Shown: in pieces, positions 51,044 to 59,174 of the stretch
How the letters are laid out: every line of letters starts with the position of its first letter
Position numbering within the stretch: the first letter of the stretch is position 1
Origin: Saprospiraceae bacterium
Lineage (GTDB): Bacteria; Bacteroidota; Bacteroidia; Chitinophagales; Saprospiraceae
Reading direction: 5' to 3'
DNA length: 64,000 bases
Assembly (NCBI GenBank): GCA_016714985.1
Contig: JADKBS010000034.1
Span: 1-64,000 of the forward strand
Made by a program: the position numbers and the translations under genes
The notes under the pieces: model-generated
Told to the model about the DNA's origin: nothing
Database searches by the model: none
Seen by the model: the letters and a program-made list of their open reading frames with translations, nothing else

Positions 51044-51532
51044 CTAATTTCCCAATTGTACCATCGTTTTTAGTTCCTCCTCCGTTTTGCCCCGCAGGTC
51101 GGCGAAGCGGTATTGGGCAAAGTGCGCACGGAGGTGCAGCACCAAATCCCGCCGGGTGGGGTTGGTAAGCAAGGCTGCGGGGATGTCGTCCATTTCGAGG
51201 ATATAGTAGCCACTTGCCTGTATGGCTGCCTTGACATCGGCCCCAACATCTTCAATATGGCAGAATTGGCATTCCTCGGTGTCCAATCTGGCGTCCTCCT
51301 CGTTTTCAGTGGCAAGGTACTCCTTCCCGTACTGGTGTATGGTGAGGGCATCTTTGAGGGTGGAGGGCACGAGGATGTCAAAGTGCATCACGCTGCCGTC
51401 CCGTTTTTTCACGTATGTGTCCCAGACTGCTACGCTCATTTTTGTGGCATTTTTTGATGGTGAAACAGGTGGTGATTGCCCCAAAGCGGAAAGACCGAAC
51501 AAGGCGAAGATAAGCAGGAGAAACGTTCTCAT
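51044..51532 (-). CDS. Exported DUF2024-like protein
   Basis: From ATG at 51532 (MRTFLLLIFALFGLSALGQS) the product is 162 residues with a signal peptide and a DUF2024 domain (VAVWDTYVKKRDGSVMHFDI, then TIHQYGKEYLATENEEDARL and EECQFCHIEDVGADV). DUF2024 proteins are normally cytoplasmic and about 90 residues, so both the signal and the extra C-terminal 60 residues are unusual. C-x2-C-H (CQFCH) recalls a metal or heme site, but is not C-x2-C-H followed by a haem fold of any length I recognise. It is the last gene of the protoglobin unit. Confidence 0.65.
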   Translation of the reverse strand: MRTFLLLIFALFGLSALGQSPPVSPSKNATKMSVAVWDTYVKKRDGSVMHFDILVPSTLKDALTIHQYGKEYLATENEEDARLDTEECQFCHIEDVGADVKAAIQASGYYILEMDDIPAALLTNPTRRDLVLHLRAHFAQYRFADLRGKTEEELKTMVQLGN

Positions 51533-51645
51533 ATTTTCGATTTTAGAAAATAGAAAACGAAGAGCCAAGCCAGCCCTTTCAGCAAGAAGAACAGGAACCC
51601 AACTACTCCGATTTTCTTCAGGTATGCTTTTGTCTTAGAACTCAT
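51529..51645 (-). CDS. 38-residue membrane protein in the protoglobin unit
   Basis: ATG at 51645 starts MSSKTKAYLKKIGVVGFLFF and continues with LLKGLAWLFVFYFLKSKI to TGA at 51529-51531. It has one hydrophobic helix between positive ends. The start overlaps the protoglobin stop by 11 bases and the stop overlaps the DUF2024 start by 4 bases (ATGA), so all three are coupled. Short proteins of this look (KAYLKKIG-x-x-GFLFF) are common in Bacteroidota as I remember. It is too short for usual gene finders, but its exact overlap with both neighbours supports it. Confidence 0.7.
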   Translation of the reverse strand: MSSKTKAYLKKIGVVGFLFFLLKGLAWLFVFYFLKSKI

Positions 51646-52216
51646 TTTCCTTAAAATAAGGCTGGCACCAAAGCAAAGTCGTCAGGGTCACGGCCTTGAA
51701 CCAAGCATTGTGCATGGCGTCCACTTCGTCGGCGCTTTGCCCATTTTTGCCCAAAAAGCCCTTGATGGTGGCGGTAATCGGGTAGATGAATGCCACGAGG
51801 TAGCGGGCATGGATGATCGGCACGGTGTCCACCCCATCGGTTTGGTTCTTCTTCGTGCTGTGGTGGCGCAGGGCGATTTCATGCTGGTAGTTGAGCCAGT
51901 CTTGGTCGTAGGAGCGGTTGCAGAGGTCTAGAATCCACTGCCCGAACCTAGCCCGCACGGCACCGAGGTAGTCCATGTTGGGTTGGCCTCCTTTTGTGAA
52001 ATAATGAAGCAGGTGCTCGTTGCCGCCCACGTAGCCATACCACAGGTCGAGCACGGCATCGGTCTGGCCATCGAGCACGGCCCCCGCCATGCGGAGGTAG
52101 CGGTCGTCTTCATCTGACCAGAGCAGGGTTTTCTTTAACAAGGAGAGGTCTTGCATCGAGACGGGGGAGGTGGCAAGCGAGGCGCTGCCGTAGTCATAAC
52201 CTTTGATTTGTGCCAT
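51635..52216 (-). CDS. Protoglobin
   Basis: A 193-residue single-domain globin of the protoglobin/GCS family: N-terminal MAQIKGYDYGSASLATSPVS, LLKKTLLWSDEDDRYLRMAG, and the proximal His in DWLNYQHEIALRHHSTKKNQ. Protoglobins bind O2, CO and NO in haem and are cytoplasmic. It heads a three-gene unit with a 38-residue membrane protein and DUF2024. Its promoter has a perfect -7 box and a 17-base dyad (52256-52279). It has no output domain, so storage, transfer or NO removal is likely. Confidence 0.9.
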   Translation of the reverse strand: MAQIKGYDYGSASLATSPVSMQDLSLLKKTLLWSDEDDRYLRMAGAVLDGQTDAVLDLWYGYVGGNEHLLHYFTKGGQPNMDYLGAVRARFGQWILDLCNRSYDQDWLNYQHEIALRHHSTKKNQTDGVDTVPIIHARYLVAFIYPITATIKGFLGKNGQSADEVDAMHNAWFKAVTLTTLLWCQPYFKENEF

Positions 52217-52255
52217 GTTGAAATGTTTTTAAATGGTGATTGTGAAACGATGGCA

Positions 52256-52279
52256 CAAATATAGTAAGGATTCCTAACT
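52256..52279 (-). promoter_or_regulatory. Protoglobin promoter with 17-base palindrome
   Basis: On the reverse strand TATATTTG (52263 to 52256) is a perfect -7 box. AGTAAGGATTCCTAACT (52263-52279) is an inverted repeat of 8-base arms around one base, with one mismatch. It differs from the AGGATAAA-type dyad, so another regulator such as the nearby MarR protein is the likely binder. The leader to the start codon is about 35 bases. Confidence 0.55.
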
Positions 52280-52301
52280 ATATATCAATAAGCAAAAAAA
52301 T

Positions 52302-52552
52302 TTACACCAACACAACTACCAAGCCCAAATACACCAATAGCACTACGCCCACCAAGACTAACCACGCCCGGTGCGCCCGCCTCATCTCCATAAACTGCCA
52401 GACGACCAGCAAAACCTTCACGCAGGCAGCAATTGCCAAGATAAGTGCCAAAACGAAACCTGTTTTTTCACCAGCAGCCATCAGGCCAGAGGAAGCCGTG
52501 AGCAGCACGAGCAGCGCCAAGGCAAAGCCGTTGTATTTCGAGAATCCTTCAT
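52302..52552 (-). CDS. NorF/COX4-like small membrane subunit, frameshifted at the start
   Basis: The product would be about 83 residues with two or three helices (ALLVLLTASSGLMAAG, GFVLALILAIAACVKVLLVV, AWLVLVGVVLLVYLGLVVVL) and the central VVWQFMEMRRAHRAW loop typical of the cytochrome oxidase subunit IV/NorF family. The frame has no ATG. ATG at 52552 (reading MKDSRNTT) would be in frame after one missing G (restored MKGFSKYNGFALALLVLL), so a base is probably lost near 52543. This start overlaps the norE stop as ATGA. It is the last gene of the nor operon. Confidence 0.65.
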
Positions 52553-53082
52553 TTCATCAAGTATAAAACCGGGAACAGCAGCAGCCAGATGAGGTCGCAG
52601 AGGTGCCAAAACGACGCCCCGGTTTCCACGTCCGCCAAAATTACGCAGCCCACCACCACATGCACGAAGTGGAAGCCCGTGAGCAGCCAGTAGAAAGTGA
52701 AGAAACTATTGTAACCCAGGTCGAAGCCGTTCGACAGTTTCCCGGCGTATTCCGTACCTTTTATGGCCAAAAATGCCAGCCCAAAAACCAATGCGGCAAT
52801 CATCCGGCGATGGCTGTCCGTCGCTTTCCCCAGCTTCAACAACCGCACGGCCTCCGCCATGAAAAAACCGCTGGTGAGCAGCACGAGGGTGTTCACTAAG
52901 CCCGTACTGGTGCTCAGGTTTTGTTGCGCAGCAGCGAACAAACCTGGGTTGAGGCTGCGCTGCCAGACGAACGCCCCAATGCCCGCCGTGAAGGTCACAA
53001 GCTCCACGAGGATGATTATCCAGATAAGGATGCCGCCGGGTGGATAGAAGAAATTTTTGTGGTCAACCTGCTCCATTTTCAT
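52549..53082 (-). CDS. norE: Cytochrome c oxidase subunit III-like protein (NorE)
   Basis: A 177-residue membrane protein with five predicted helices, starting MKMEQVDHKNFFYPPGGILI and ending LIWLLLFPVLYLMK. It has the subunit III-like helix GFHFVHVVVGCVILADVETG. NorE proteins accompany NO reductase in many denitrifiers. The ATG at 53082 overlaps the true norD stop (TGA at 53079-53081), so it is a separate gene. The continuous frame joining it with norD comes from a base error near 53140. Confidence 0.85.
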   Translation of the reverse strand: MKMEQVDHKNFFYPPGGILIWIIILVELVTFTAGIGAFVWQRSLNPGLFAAAQQNLSTSTGLVNTLVLLTSGFFMAEAVRLLKLGKATDSHRRMIAALVFGLAFLAIKGTEYAGKLSNGFDLGYNSFFTFYWLLTGFHFVHVVVGCVILADVETGASFWHLCDLIWLLLFPVLYLMK

Positions 53083-54846
53083 TGCTCGTTTATCCGTCGG
53101 TACAACAGCGCCAGCGCCTGCACCAACTGGTCGGGGTGAGAGGATATTGTAGTGGTTCTGCCCGAACATCTGCGGCAGGTAGTACCTCGCCACGCTTTCC
53201 ACGGCCACGGCGTAGGTGCTGATGTGTCGCTCGTGCAGTTCCCGCAGCGCCTGCCGCACGTCGGCGATGCCGTACTGGCCCTCGTAGCGGTCGTAATCGT
53301 TGGGCTTGCCGTCGGAGAGCAATACGACCCATTTCTGGCTGGCAGGGTGCGCCTCAATGAGCGCCTTCGAGTGGCGCAGCGCCGGGCCGATGCGGGTATA
53401 GCCCTGTGGCTCCACGCTGCCGAGCCGCTGCTTGCCCTTGATCCAGCCCTCGCCGAAGTCCTTCAGCGTGTGGAAGGTGCAGCGGTTGCGGGTTTGGGAA
53501 CAAAAACCGCCCACGGCGAAGTCCACGCCGTACTCGTTCAGCGCCTCCCCGAAGAGGATGACGGCCTGTTTTTCCACGTCGAGCACCCGGTTGCCATCGG
53601 CGTAGCTGTCGGTGGAGAGGCTGAGGTCGAGCAGGAAGAGCAGGGCAATATTGGGGTCTTTTTTGCGGGTGGAGTTGTAGATGTTTTCGGAAGGGGTGTG
53701 GCCGCTACGCAGGTCAGCGAACCAGTCCACGAGGGCGTCCATGTCAATATTCTCCCCATCTGGCATGCGCCTCACCATGCGCCGCTGCTGGTGGATTTGG
53801 GCAAATTTCCGGCGCAGGCCATCCAGCGTTTTCTTGTTTTCGGAAAGGCATTTTTGGGCATAGGTGAGGTCGCCGCCCTTTATTTTGCTCAAAAAAACCT
53901 TGCAGTAATCATGCTTGTACCGCTTTTGGGACAAGTCCCATTCGGGGTAGGTCACACAGGTCGTGCCATTGTCGGCATCCTCGCTTTCGGCGATTTTCAC
54001 CGAGCCACGGAACTCCGCCCGATAGACCGAATGCGCCTGTTCGTCGGTGCGAACGAGGTGCTTTAGGTTCAGTTCGTTGAGCGCCTCAGCGTGCTCGGCC
54101 AGTTCGTCGTCGCCGTCGAAGCCCCGCCAGATACCGCTGAACTCTTCGGCGGTCTCCACCTTCTCGAAGTTGTGGGTGAGCATGTAATCGTCCTGCGCTT
54201 TTTTGTCCACGGCAATGACTTCCACCTCCTCCACGGGCTTAGAGGCAATCTCGGTGGTTGGGCTGTGCGGGTTCGTGCCTTCTGCCTCGCCGTTGGGATT
54301 GGCAGTGACGGGTGGGCCGGTCACGCCCTCGTTCACCATGTATTTCCCATAGAGCCAAAAGGTTTCTGGGCGGCTTTTCGGGTCGCCGTATTGTGCTTCA
54401 AAATGGGGTTTTACTTCGTAAAAGAACCGAGCCACGGAGGGGAACTCCTCTTGCATAAATCCCAAAATGATGGGTGCCGCCGCCGCTGCTTTTTGCTGTG
54501 CAATTTCAAGGCTTTGGGCTTCCATTTTGTTGTTCCAATTGAGCTGCTCCCGGCTTTGTATGCTTAGGTACACCACTCGGTACAAATAGAAATACAGGTT
54601 CTGCTCCGGGCTGGGCAGCTTTGAAAAACTGATGGGCAGGTAGAACGCATCGTCCTTCCAGCCACCCTCTTTTTCGGCGGGCAGGATGTCCACGTTGCGC
54701 CCCGTCAGCGCACGGGCAAGCAGCGTCAGGCGGGGGCTGATGGCTTCGAGCCTTACCGCAAGGGCAGTTTCTTCTTTGCCGTTGCTGAGCTTCCATTTAT
54801 CGTAGAAGCCGAGGATTTTTTTGAATAAAATCTGGTCAAGTTCCAT
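53079..54846 (-). CDS. norD: NorD, von Willebrand domain protein for NO reductase activation, frameshifted near the end
   Basis: The protein is about 588 residues. It has a helical N-terminus (MELDQILFKKILGFYDKWKL) and a C-terminal von Willebrand domain with the metal site IALLFLLDLSLSTDSYADGN (D-x-S-x-S) and SDGKPNDYDRYEGQYGIADV. NorD works with the AAA+ protein NorQ to insert or activate the non-haem iron of NorB. The last residues are in another frame: near 53140 the restored reading is ILSHPDQLVQALALLYRRIN and stops at 53079. Between it and norQ lies one AT-rich unrelated gene. Confidence 0.9.
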
Positions 54847-54881
54847 CTAAATAATTGCATTTCATTCATGCCAATGAGAAA

Positions 54882-55568
54882 CTAAGCTAACTGGTTGTGA
54901 TTTGCTTTCAATTCAGCCTTGGTCATAGCTATGTTGTTAGCAGTTTCCATTAGTAAGTTGTCAAGTTGCCTTGTAGTTATGCGCGACTTATGTGTTGTTT
55001 CAATTCTGGTTTTTAAGTCAAAGGATTTACAGAAAAATTTTGCATATTCTTTGTCAATACCCTTTTCTTGTAGAATGTATTGAAGTTCAATTGGAATCTT
55101 ACTTGTGAATTTTCTCATCGCCTGTACAGCTCGACTATCATAAATGAAAAATAAATTTGGTAGGTGAAAATGCAGATACTTAGAAGCAAAAGAACGTTTA
55201 TTTAATTCCGTGATTTTTGTTAAAATTTTCACCAACTCATTATGAACTTTCAGTATTTCGAGTATATTATTTGTGCTAAGTTGTTTGCCTTTTAGTTTTT
55301 TTAAATTATTGTCTATGTTTGAATTGATAAAAGCTGGAATTACATTATCTATGTAGAAATTATCGTTGATGATTGGGTCATCGTTCTTGTTCTTGCGTCT
55401 TTCAACAGCTGCAGCATATATCCGCCCAATGAAAAGAACCTTTGTTAATATTATGTCATCCTTATTATGAGAAGGATAGTCTTGGCAGAGGTTGTACAGG
55501 ATTTTGTTTCCAAAATCCCAACATGTATTCTTAGCTAAATTTGAAATTTCTATTTCTGCTATTTTCAT
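54882..55568 (-). CDS. AT-rich uncharacterised gene inside the nor operon
   Basis: From ATG at 55568 (MKIAEIEISNLAKNTCWDFG) the product is 228 residues, helical and Lys/Asn-rich. The segment HFHLPNLFFIYDSRAVQAMR (residues about 135-155) is the most conserved-looking part, with Y-D-S-R-A. I do not recognise a family. The gene is strongly AT-rich against GC-rich norQ and norD on both sides and ends 36 bases before norD. A perfect palindrome TTGCAAATTTTGCAA at 55718-55732 lies upstream. It looks transferred into the operon. Confidence 0.6.
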   Translation of the reverse strand: MKIAEIEISNLAKNTCWDFGNKILYNLCQDYPSHNKDDIILTKVLFIGRIYAAAVERRKNKNDDPIINDNFYIDNVIPAFINSNIDNNLKKLKGKQLSTNNILEILKVHNELVKILTKITELNKRSFASKYLHFHLPNLFFIYDSRAVQAMRKFTSKIPIELQYILQEKGIDKEYAKFFCKSFDLKTRIETTHKSRITTRQLDNLLMETANNIAMTKAELKANHNQLA

Positions 55569-55717
55569 GTCGTTATGGATTTTACAATAATTGATTTTGA
55601 TTTGAATCAACTACAAAAATAGCTTAATTGTGAGAAAGCATTCAATCGCTTAGAAATCCATCCTTCCTTATGCTTTCCTAACTTCTCGTGATTTTTTCAT
55701 CAGCAGTTTTTGAACTG

Positions 55718-55732
55718 TTGCAAATTTTGCAA
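55718..55732. promoter_or_regulatory. Perfect 15-base palindrome upstream of the AT-rich gene
   Basis: TTGCAAATTTTGCAA has 7-base arms about one central T. It lies between norQ and the AT-rich gene, 150 bases before that gene's start, and is followed by ATTGCAAAA at 55746. It could be a binding site for a separate regulator that came with the gene. No -7 box is clear. Confidence 0.4.
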
Positions 55733-55822
55733 CAATTGAATTGATTATTGCAAAATCAGTTGAAATCTAAGCCCGGCAATCGCTCAGGCTTAGAAATCCC
55801 TACCGAGCTTTCCAATCCTTCG

Positions 55823-56605
55823 CTATATCATCAAATCCGCCAAATCCTTCAGTGCCGCCAATGTTTCATCGTCGTCGGTGAGGGGTTGAATCATGCCTAC
55901 TTCCACGGAGAGCCGCTTGGGCAACCCGCTATGGATGAGCTTGGCGGCATCCACTACGAGGCGGGTCGAGACGGTTTCCATCAGGCCCAGTTCGTTCAGG
56001 TTGCGGATTTTGTTGGCGATGCCAACGAGCCGCTTTGCGTCGGCTTGCTCGATCCCCGATTCGCTTTCCACGATTTCCCGCTCCATTTTTTCGTCGGGGT
56101 AATTGAAGGCAAGCGAGACGAAGCGCTGCCGGGTGGAGGGTTTCAGTTCTTTGAAGCCACGTTGGTAGCCGGGGTTGTAGGAGGCCACGAGCATGAACGA
56201 ATTGGCGGCGGGCACTTCCTCCGGCACTTTGTCGAGGAAGAGTTGGCGGCGGTGGTCGGTCAGCGAGTGGATGGCCACAATCACGTCGGGGCGGGCCTCG
56301 GCTATTTCATCCAAATAGATGATGCTGCCATTGCGCACGGCGGTGGTCAGTGGCCCGTCCTGCCAGATGGTCTCGGCACCCTTGAGGATGTAGCGCCCGG
56401 TGAGGTCAATAGCCGAGGTCTCCTCGTGACATGCGACCGTGATGAGTGGCACATCAAGTCGGTGTGCCATGTGCTCCACGAAGCGGGTCTTCCCCGTGCC
56501 CGTGGGGCCTTTCAACAGCACGGCCAGCTTGTTTTCATGGCAATGGGTGAAGACCTCTATTTCTTTGCCGATTGGGCGGTAGTATGGTTGCGTTGTAATT
56601 TCCAT
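55823..56605 (-). CDS. norQ: NorQ, AAA+ MoxR-type ATPase
   Basis: The 260-residue ATPase has Walker A LLKGPTGTGKTRFVEHMAHR, Walker B GSIIYLDEIAEARPDVIVAI, sensor region LVASYNPGYQRGFKELKPS and the arginine finger in STRQRFVSLAF, as in CbbQ/NorQ. With NorD it activates NO reductase by inserting iron into NorB. The start at 56605 (MEITTQPYYRPIGKEIEVF) is normal. It lies 235 bases after norB with an AT-rich spacer that has no gene. Confidence 0.93.
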   Translation of the reverse strand: MEITTQPYYRPIGKEIEVFTHCHENKLAVLLKGPTGTGKTRFVEHMAHRLDVPLITVACHEETSAIDLTGRYILKGAETIWQDGPLTTAVRNGSIIYLDEIAEARPDVIVAIHSLTDHRRQLFLDKVPEEVPAANSFMLVASYNPGYQRGFKELKPSTRQRFVSLAFNYPDEKMEREIVESESGIEQADAKRLVGIANKIRNLNELGLMETVSTRLVVDAAKLIHSGLPKRLSVEVGMIQPLTDDDETLAALKDLADLMI

Positions 56606-56840
56606 TTTAAAAAATCTACAATTTTGTCATTGCCGAAGCTAACACGTGATGCAATGAGGGCAGTTGTAATAGCATTTATATTTCCCTCGTGACGTTGCGG
56701 GTTGCCTTCGGCAATGACAAAGAGGGAGAGAGGTGTTTTGAAACAAGCAAAAAGGGCAAGGCACCTGCGCAATTTATTGACAACTCATCACAACTCGAAA
56801 AACAACCAACTAATGAATGCCCTGCCCTTTTTGCTTGAAA

Positions 56841-58175
56841 TCATGCCCGTTCCAGCGCCTCGTCCGTCGGCTTGCCGTACTTGAAAAAGTTCAAAACGAA
56901 CATGACGATGCCCACGGTGAACAGCGTGGCCGCAGCGATGAGCACAAGGAAGTGTACCTCCATCGCCTGTTGGGTGTCAATGAAGTCCATACCCACTTTC
57001 CGTTCGAGGTAAACCTGCGTGACACCTGCTGCTGCAAAGGCCGTGGTCATGCCAATCATGCCAATATTGGAGAGCCAGAAGGCGTAGCTGGCACCAGGCG
57101 CAGTGTACAGCTTCCGACCCGTCATCAATGGGGTGGCGTAAGTTATCATGCCCAGCACCAACATGCCGTAAGCACCCCAGAAGGCCAAGTGCCCGTGCAT
57201 CGCTGTCACGAAAGTTCCGTGCGTGTACATGTTCACGGCGGGAAGGGTGTGCGCCACGCCGAGCAGGCCCGCCCCCACAAAGGAGATAATGGCCGTGCCG
57301 AGCGTCCAGTTCAGCGCGATTTGGTTCGGATGGCGCTTCTCGCCCTTGCGGTACATGGCGAGGGCGAACAAGGCCATGCCAAGGAAGGCCAGTGGCTCCA
57401 TGGCGGAGAAAATGCCGCCAATCATCAGCCAATATTTCGGCGTGCCGATATAATAGTAGTGGTGGCCCGTGCCGAGGATGCCCGATATGAAGGTCAGGCC
57501 AACGATGACGTACAGCCATTTTTCGATGACCTCCCGGTCAACGCCTGTCAATTTGATGAGCAAATAAGCAAGGATGCCGCCCATGATGAGTTCCCAAACG
57601 CCCTCCACCCAGAGGTGGACGACCCACCAACGGAAGAAGGAGTCCATCGTCTGGTTGTCGAACCAAATCATACCAGGCAGATAAAGCAGTGCGGCGAACA
57701 ACAGCCCCATCGTGAGCACGAGGGAAGTGGTTGTGCGCTTTTTACCTTTCCAAAGCGTCATGATGATGATGTAGAGGAACAGCAGCACGTTGACCACCAC
57801 GAGGTAGTCGAGCGGGCGGGGGATTTCGAGGAACTTGCGGCCTTCCCACCAGTTCAGGTGGAAGCCTATCACTGCCACGACGCCGACGATGGCGAGGCTC
57901 CAAAACTGTAGCTTGGCCAGTGGCACGGAAATCAGTTCATGCTCGGCCTCGTCGGGGATGATGAAATAGGCAGCACCCATGAAGCCGCTCAGAATCCAGA
58001 CCACCAACAGGTTCTTGTGGGTGGCGGTGGCAGCGTTGAAGGGGATGAGGTCGTGCAGCCCATCATAGCCAAGGTGGGCGAAAGCCATGATGAAGCCGTA
58101 GGTGATTTGCAGCAGCAACAGCACGCCGCTGAGGGCGAAGAACCACCAGGCTATTTGTTGAGATTTATATTTCAT
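56841..58175 (-). CDS. norB: Cytochrome c-dependent nitric oxide reductase large subunit NorB
   Basis: The 444-residue integral membrane protein has twelve helices and the full NO reductase site: VVHLWVEGVWELIMG (FeB His and Glu) and LGTGHHYYYIGTP, the His-His pair of the FeB site, in contrast to the Nod-like gene which has His-Asn. Low-spin haem histidines are in FNAATATHKNLLVVWI and MHGHLAFWGAYGM. It reduces 2 NO to N2O in the membrane with electrons from NorC. norC lies 84 bases upstream. Regulation is probably by the dyad at 58747-58762. Confidence 0.96.
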   Translation of the reverse strand: MKYKSQQIAWWFFALSGVLLLLQITYGFIMAFAHLGYDGLHDLIPFNAATATHKNLLVVWILSGFMGAAYFIIPDEAEHELISVPLAKLQFWSLAIVGVVAVIGFHLNWWEGRKFLEIPRPLDYLVVVNVLLFLYIIIMTLWKGKKRTTTSLVLTMGLLFAALLYLPGMIWFDNQTMDSFFRWWVVHLWVEGVWELIMGGILAYLLIKLTGVDREVIEKWLYVIVGLTFISGILGTGHHYYYIGTPKYWLMIGGIFSAMEPLAFLGMALFALAMYRKGEKRHPNQIALNWTLGTAIISFVGAGLLGVAHTLPAVNMYTHGTFVTAMHGHLAFWGAYGMLVLGMITYATPLMTGRKLYTAPGASYAFWLSNIGMIGMTTAFAAAGVTQVYLERKVGMDFIDTQQAMEVHFLVLIAAATLFTVGIVMFVLNFFKYGKPTDEALERA

Positions 58176-58259
58176 TTTGAATTGATTTTTAGAACGGTGG
58201 ACGGCAAATGGTTGACGGTGCCTGTCCTTGCGTCACGGAATTGAATTAAACAGTGCCAA

Positions 58260-58706
58260 TCACTTGGCAGGAACGGGCACTTTGCTCTGCAAATCGGGCT
58301 TGGGCGGGAAGCCGTTCAGGTCTGCCTCGCCGACCCATTTCAGGAAGGCAATGACGTCGTTGGCATCCTGGTCGGACATAGCATAAGCCACCATCTTCCG
58401 GCCACGGGGCGCCCAAGGCTCCTTGACCGTCAATACGGTCTTGAGATAGGCTTCGCCCTTGCGCTCGTATGCTTTGGTGAGTTCTGGTGCATAGTAGGCT
58501 CCCTCGCCCATGATGGTGTGGCAGCCCATGCAGTTGTTTTTGTCAAAAATCTCCTTGCCCCTAATCACGGATTCCGTGAGGTTCTGGGCGTTGGTCTGCT
58601 TGGGCACTTCCCTTGCCAAGGTGTGCCAAGACAGCCCCAAGAAGATAAGGAAGAATACCACCGTTCCCCCCAGAAAAAAAGTCCTTGCCTGATTTTTCGA
58701 TAGCAT
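58260..58706 (-). CDS. norC: Nitric oxide reductase cytochrome c subunit NorC
   Basis: The 148-residue subunit has one N-terminal helix (FFLGGTVVFFLIFLGLSWHT) and a cytochrome c domain with NNCMGCHTIMGEGAYYAPEL and a distal Met in GRKMVAYAMSDQDAND. It passes electrons from a periplasmic donor to NorB. It is the first gene of the nor operon. Upstream is an NO-type dyad. The order norC-norB-norQ-norD is standard. Confidence 0.95.
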   Translation of the reverse strand: MLSKNQARTFFLGGTVVFFLIFLGLSWHTLAREVPKQTNAQNLTESVIRGKEIFDKNNCMGCHTIMGEGAYYAPELTKAYERKGEAYLKTVLTVKEPWAPRGRKMVAYAMSDQDANDVIAFLKWVGEADLNGFPPKPDLQSKVPVPAK

Positions 58707-58746
58707 GACCGGATGTGTTTGGTGAAAAAATGCATTTAAAGAAAAA

Positions 58747-58762
58747 AAGATGATTTTATCTT
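58747..58762 (-). promoter_or_regulatory. Candidate NO-responsive operator before norC
   Basis: Read on the gene strand it is AAGATAAAATCATCTT, with AAGAT and ATCTT arms, and 12 of 16 bases match the best copy at 46436. The AAGAT-N6-ATCTT form also resembles the NsrR site known from enterobacteria (AAGATG...CATCTT). It is 40 bases before the start codon. A TTTG lies just upstream at 58768-58771 on the gene strand as a possible -33 element. Confidence 0.6.
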
Positions 58763-58913
58763 TTATTTTGCAAAGGGAAGGAGTGTGAGCTGCTTATTAA
58801 ATGACAATTATCAGCTTGGCCAGTGACTTGTGTCAGGGCTGATGCAATCCTAATATTTACCAAAACCTATTTACCCCAAACTTCGGATATAGGGGAAATT
58901 CCCCACTACCTGA

Positions 58914-59102
58914 CACTCGTTTTCGCCTACCATCGCCAAGGTGATTGACGTCCATTTTGTGAAAAACGAAATCGCCCCGACGGGCATGGGCGAGCCGCCT
59001 TTCCCGCCCATCTTCGGCGCACTGGCGAATGCGCTCTACAAGGCGACGGGGAAACGGGTGTATCGGCAGCCGTTTTTGGGGGAGCAGGCGGTGATGGGGT
59101 GA
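58914..59102 (+). pseudogene. C-terminal remnant of a molybdopterin dehydrogenase subunit
   Basis: The frame from 58914 to TGA at 59100-59102 reads IAKVIDVHFVKNEIAPTGMG and then EPPFPPIFGALANALYKATG with final YRQPFLGEQAVMG. This matches the C-terminus of isoquinoline 1-oxidoreductase/xanthine dehydrogenase-type molybdenum subunits, where P-T-G-x-G-E-P-x-x-P-P comes near the active-site end. Only 62 residues remain, with no start codon and a stop just before. The rest of the gene is gone, so it marks an old deletion or insertion point next to the nor operon. Confidence 0.7.
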
Positions 59103-59147
59103 AAAAAAGCAAGGGCGCAACCGAAGTCACGCCCTTGCTTTATTTTT
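59102..59147. terminator. Bidirectional terminator hairpin
   Basis: GCAAGGGCG (59109-59117) pairs with CGCCCTTGC (59130-59138) in a 9-base stem extended by A-runs on the left and TTTATTTTTT on the right. It can stop transcription from both sides, from the remnant gene and from the amidohydrolase, whose stop codon is at 59175. Confidence 0.75.
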
Positions 59148-59174
59148 TAGATGAATTTCGATGAACCCATACCC

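Noticed and set aside
52549..54846. Natural NorD-NorE fusion protein
   Set aside because: The normal NorD ending (ALALLYRRINEQ) and the norE ATG overlap the stop in the other frame, so the fusion is due to a base error near 53140.
22821..58790. FNR/CRP boxes (TTGAC-N4-GTCAA type) before nos, nor or nod
   Set aside because: None seen by eye in the promoter regions. The AGGATAAA-type dyads are the recurring sites.
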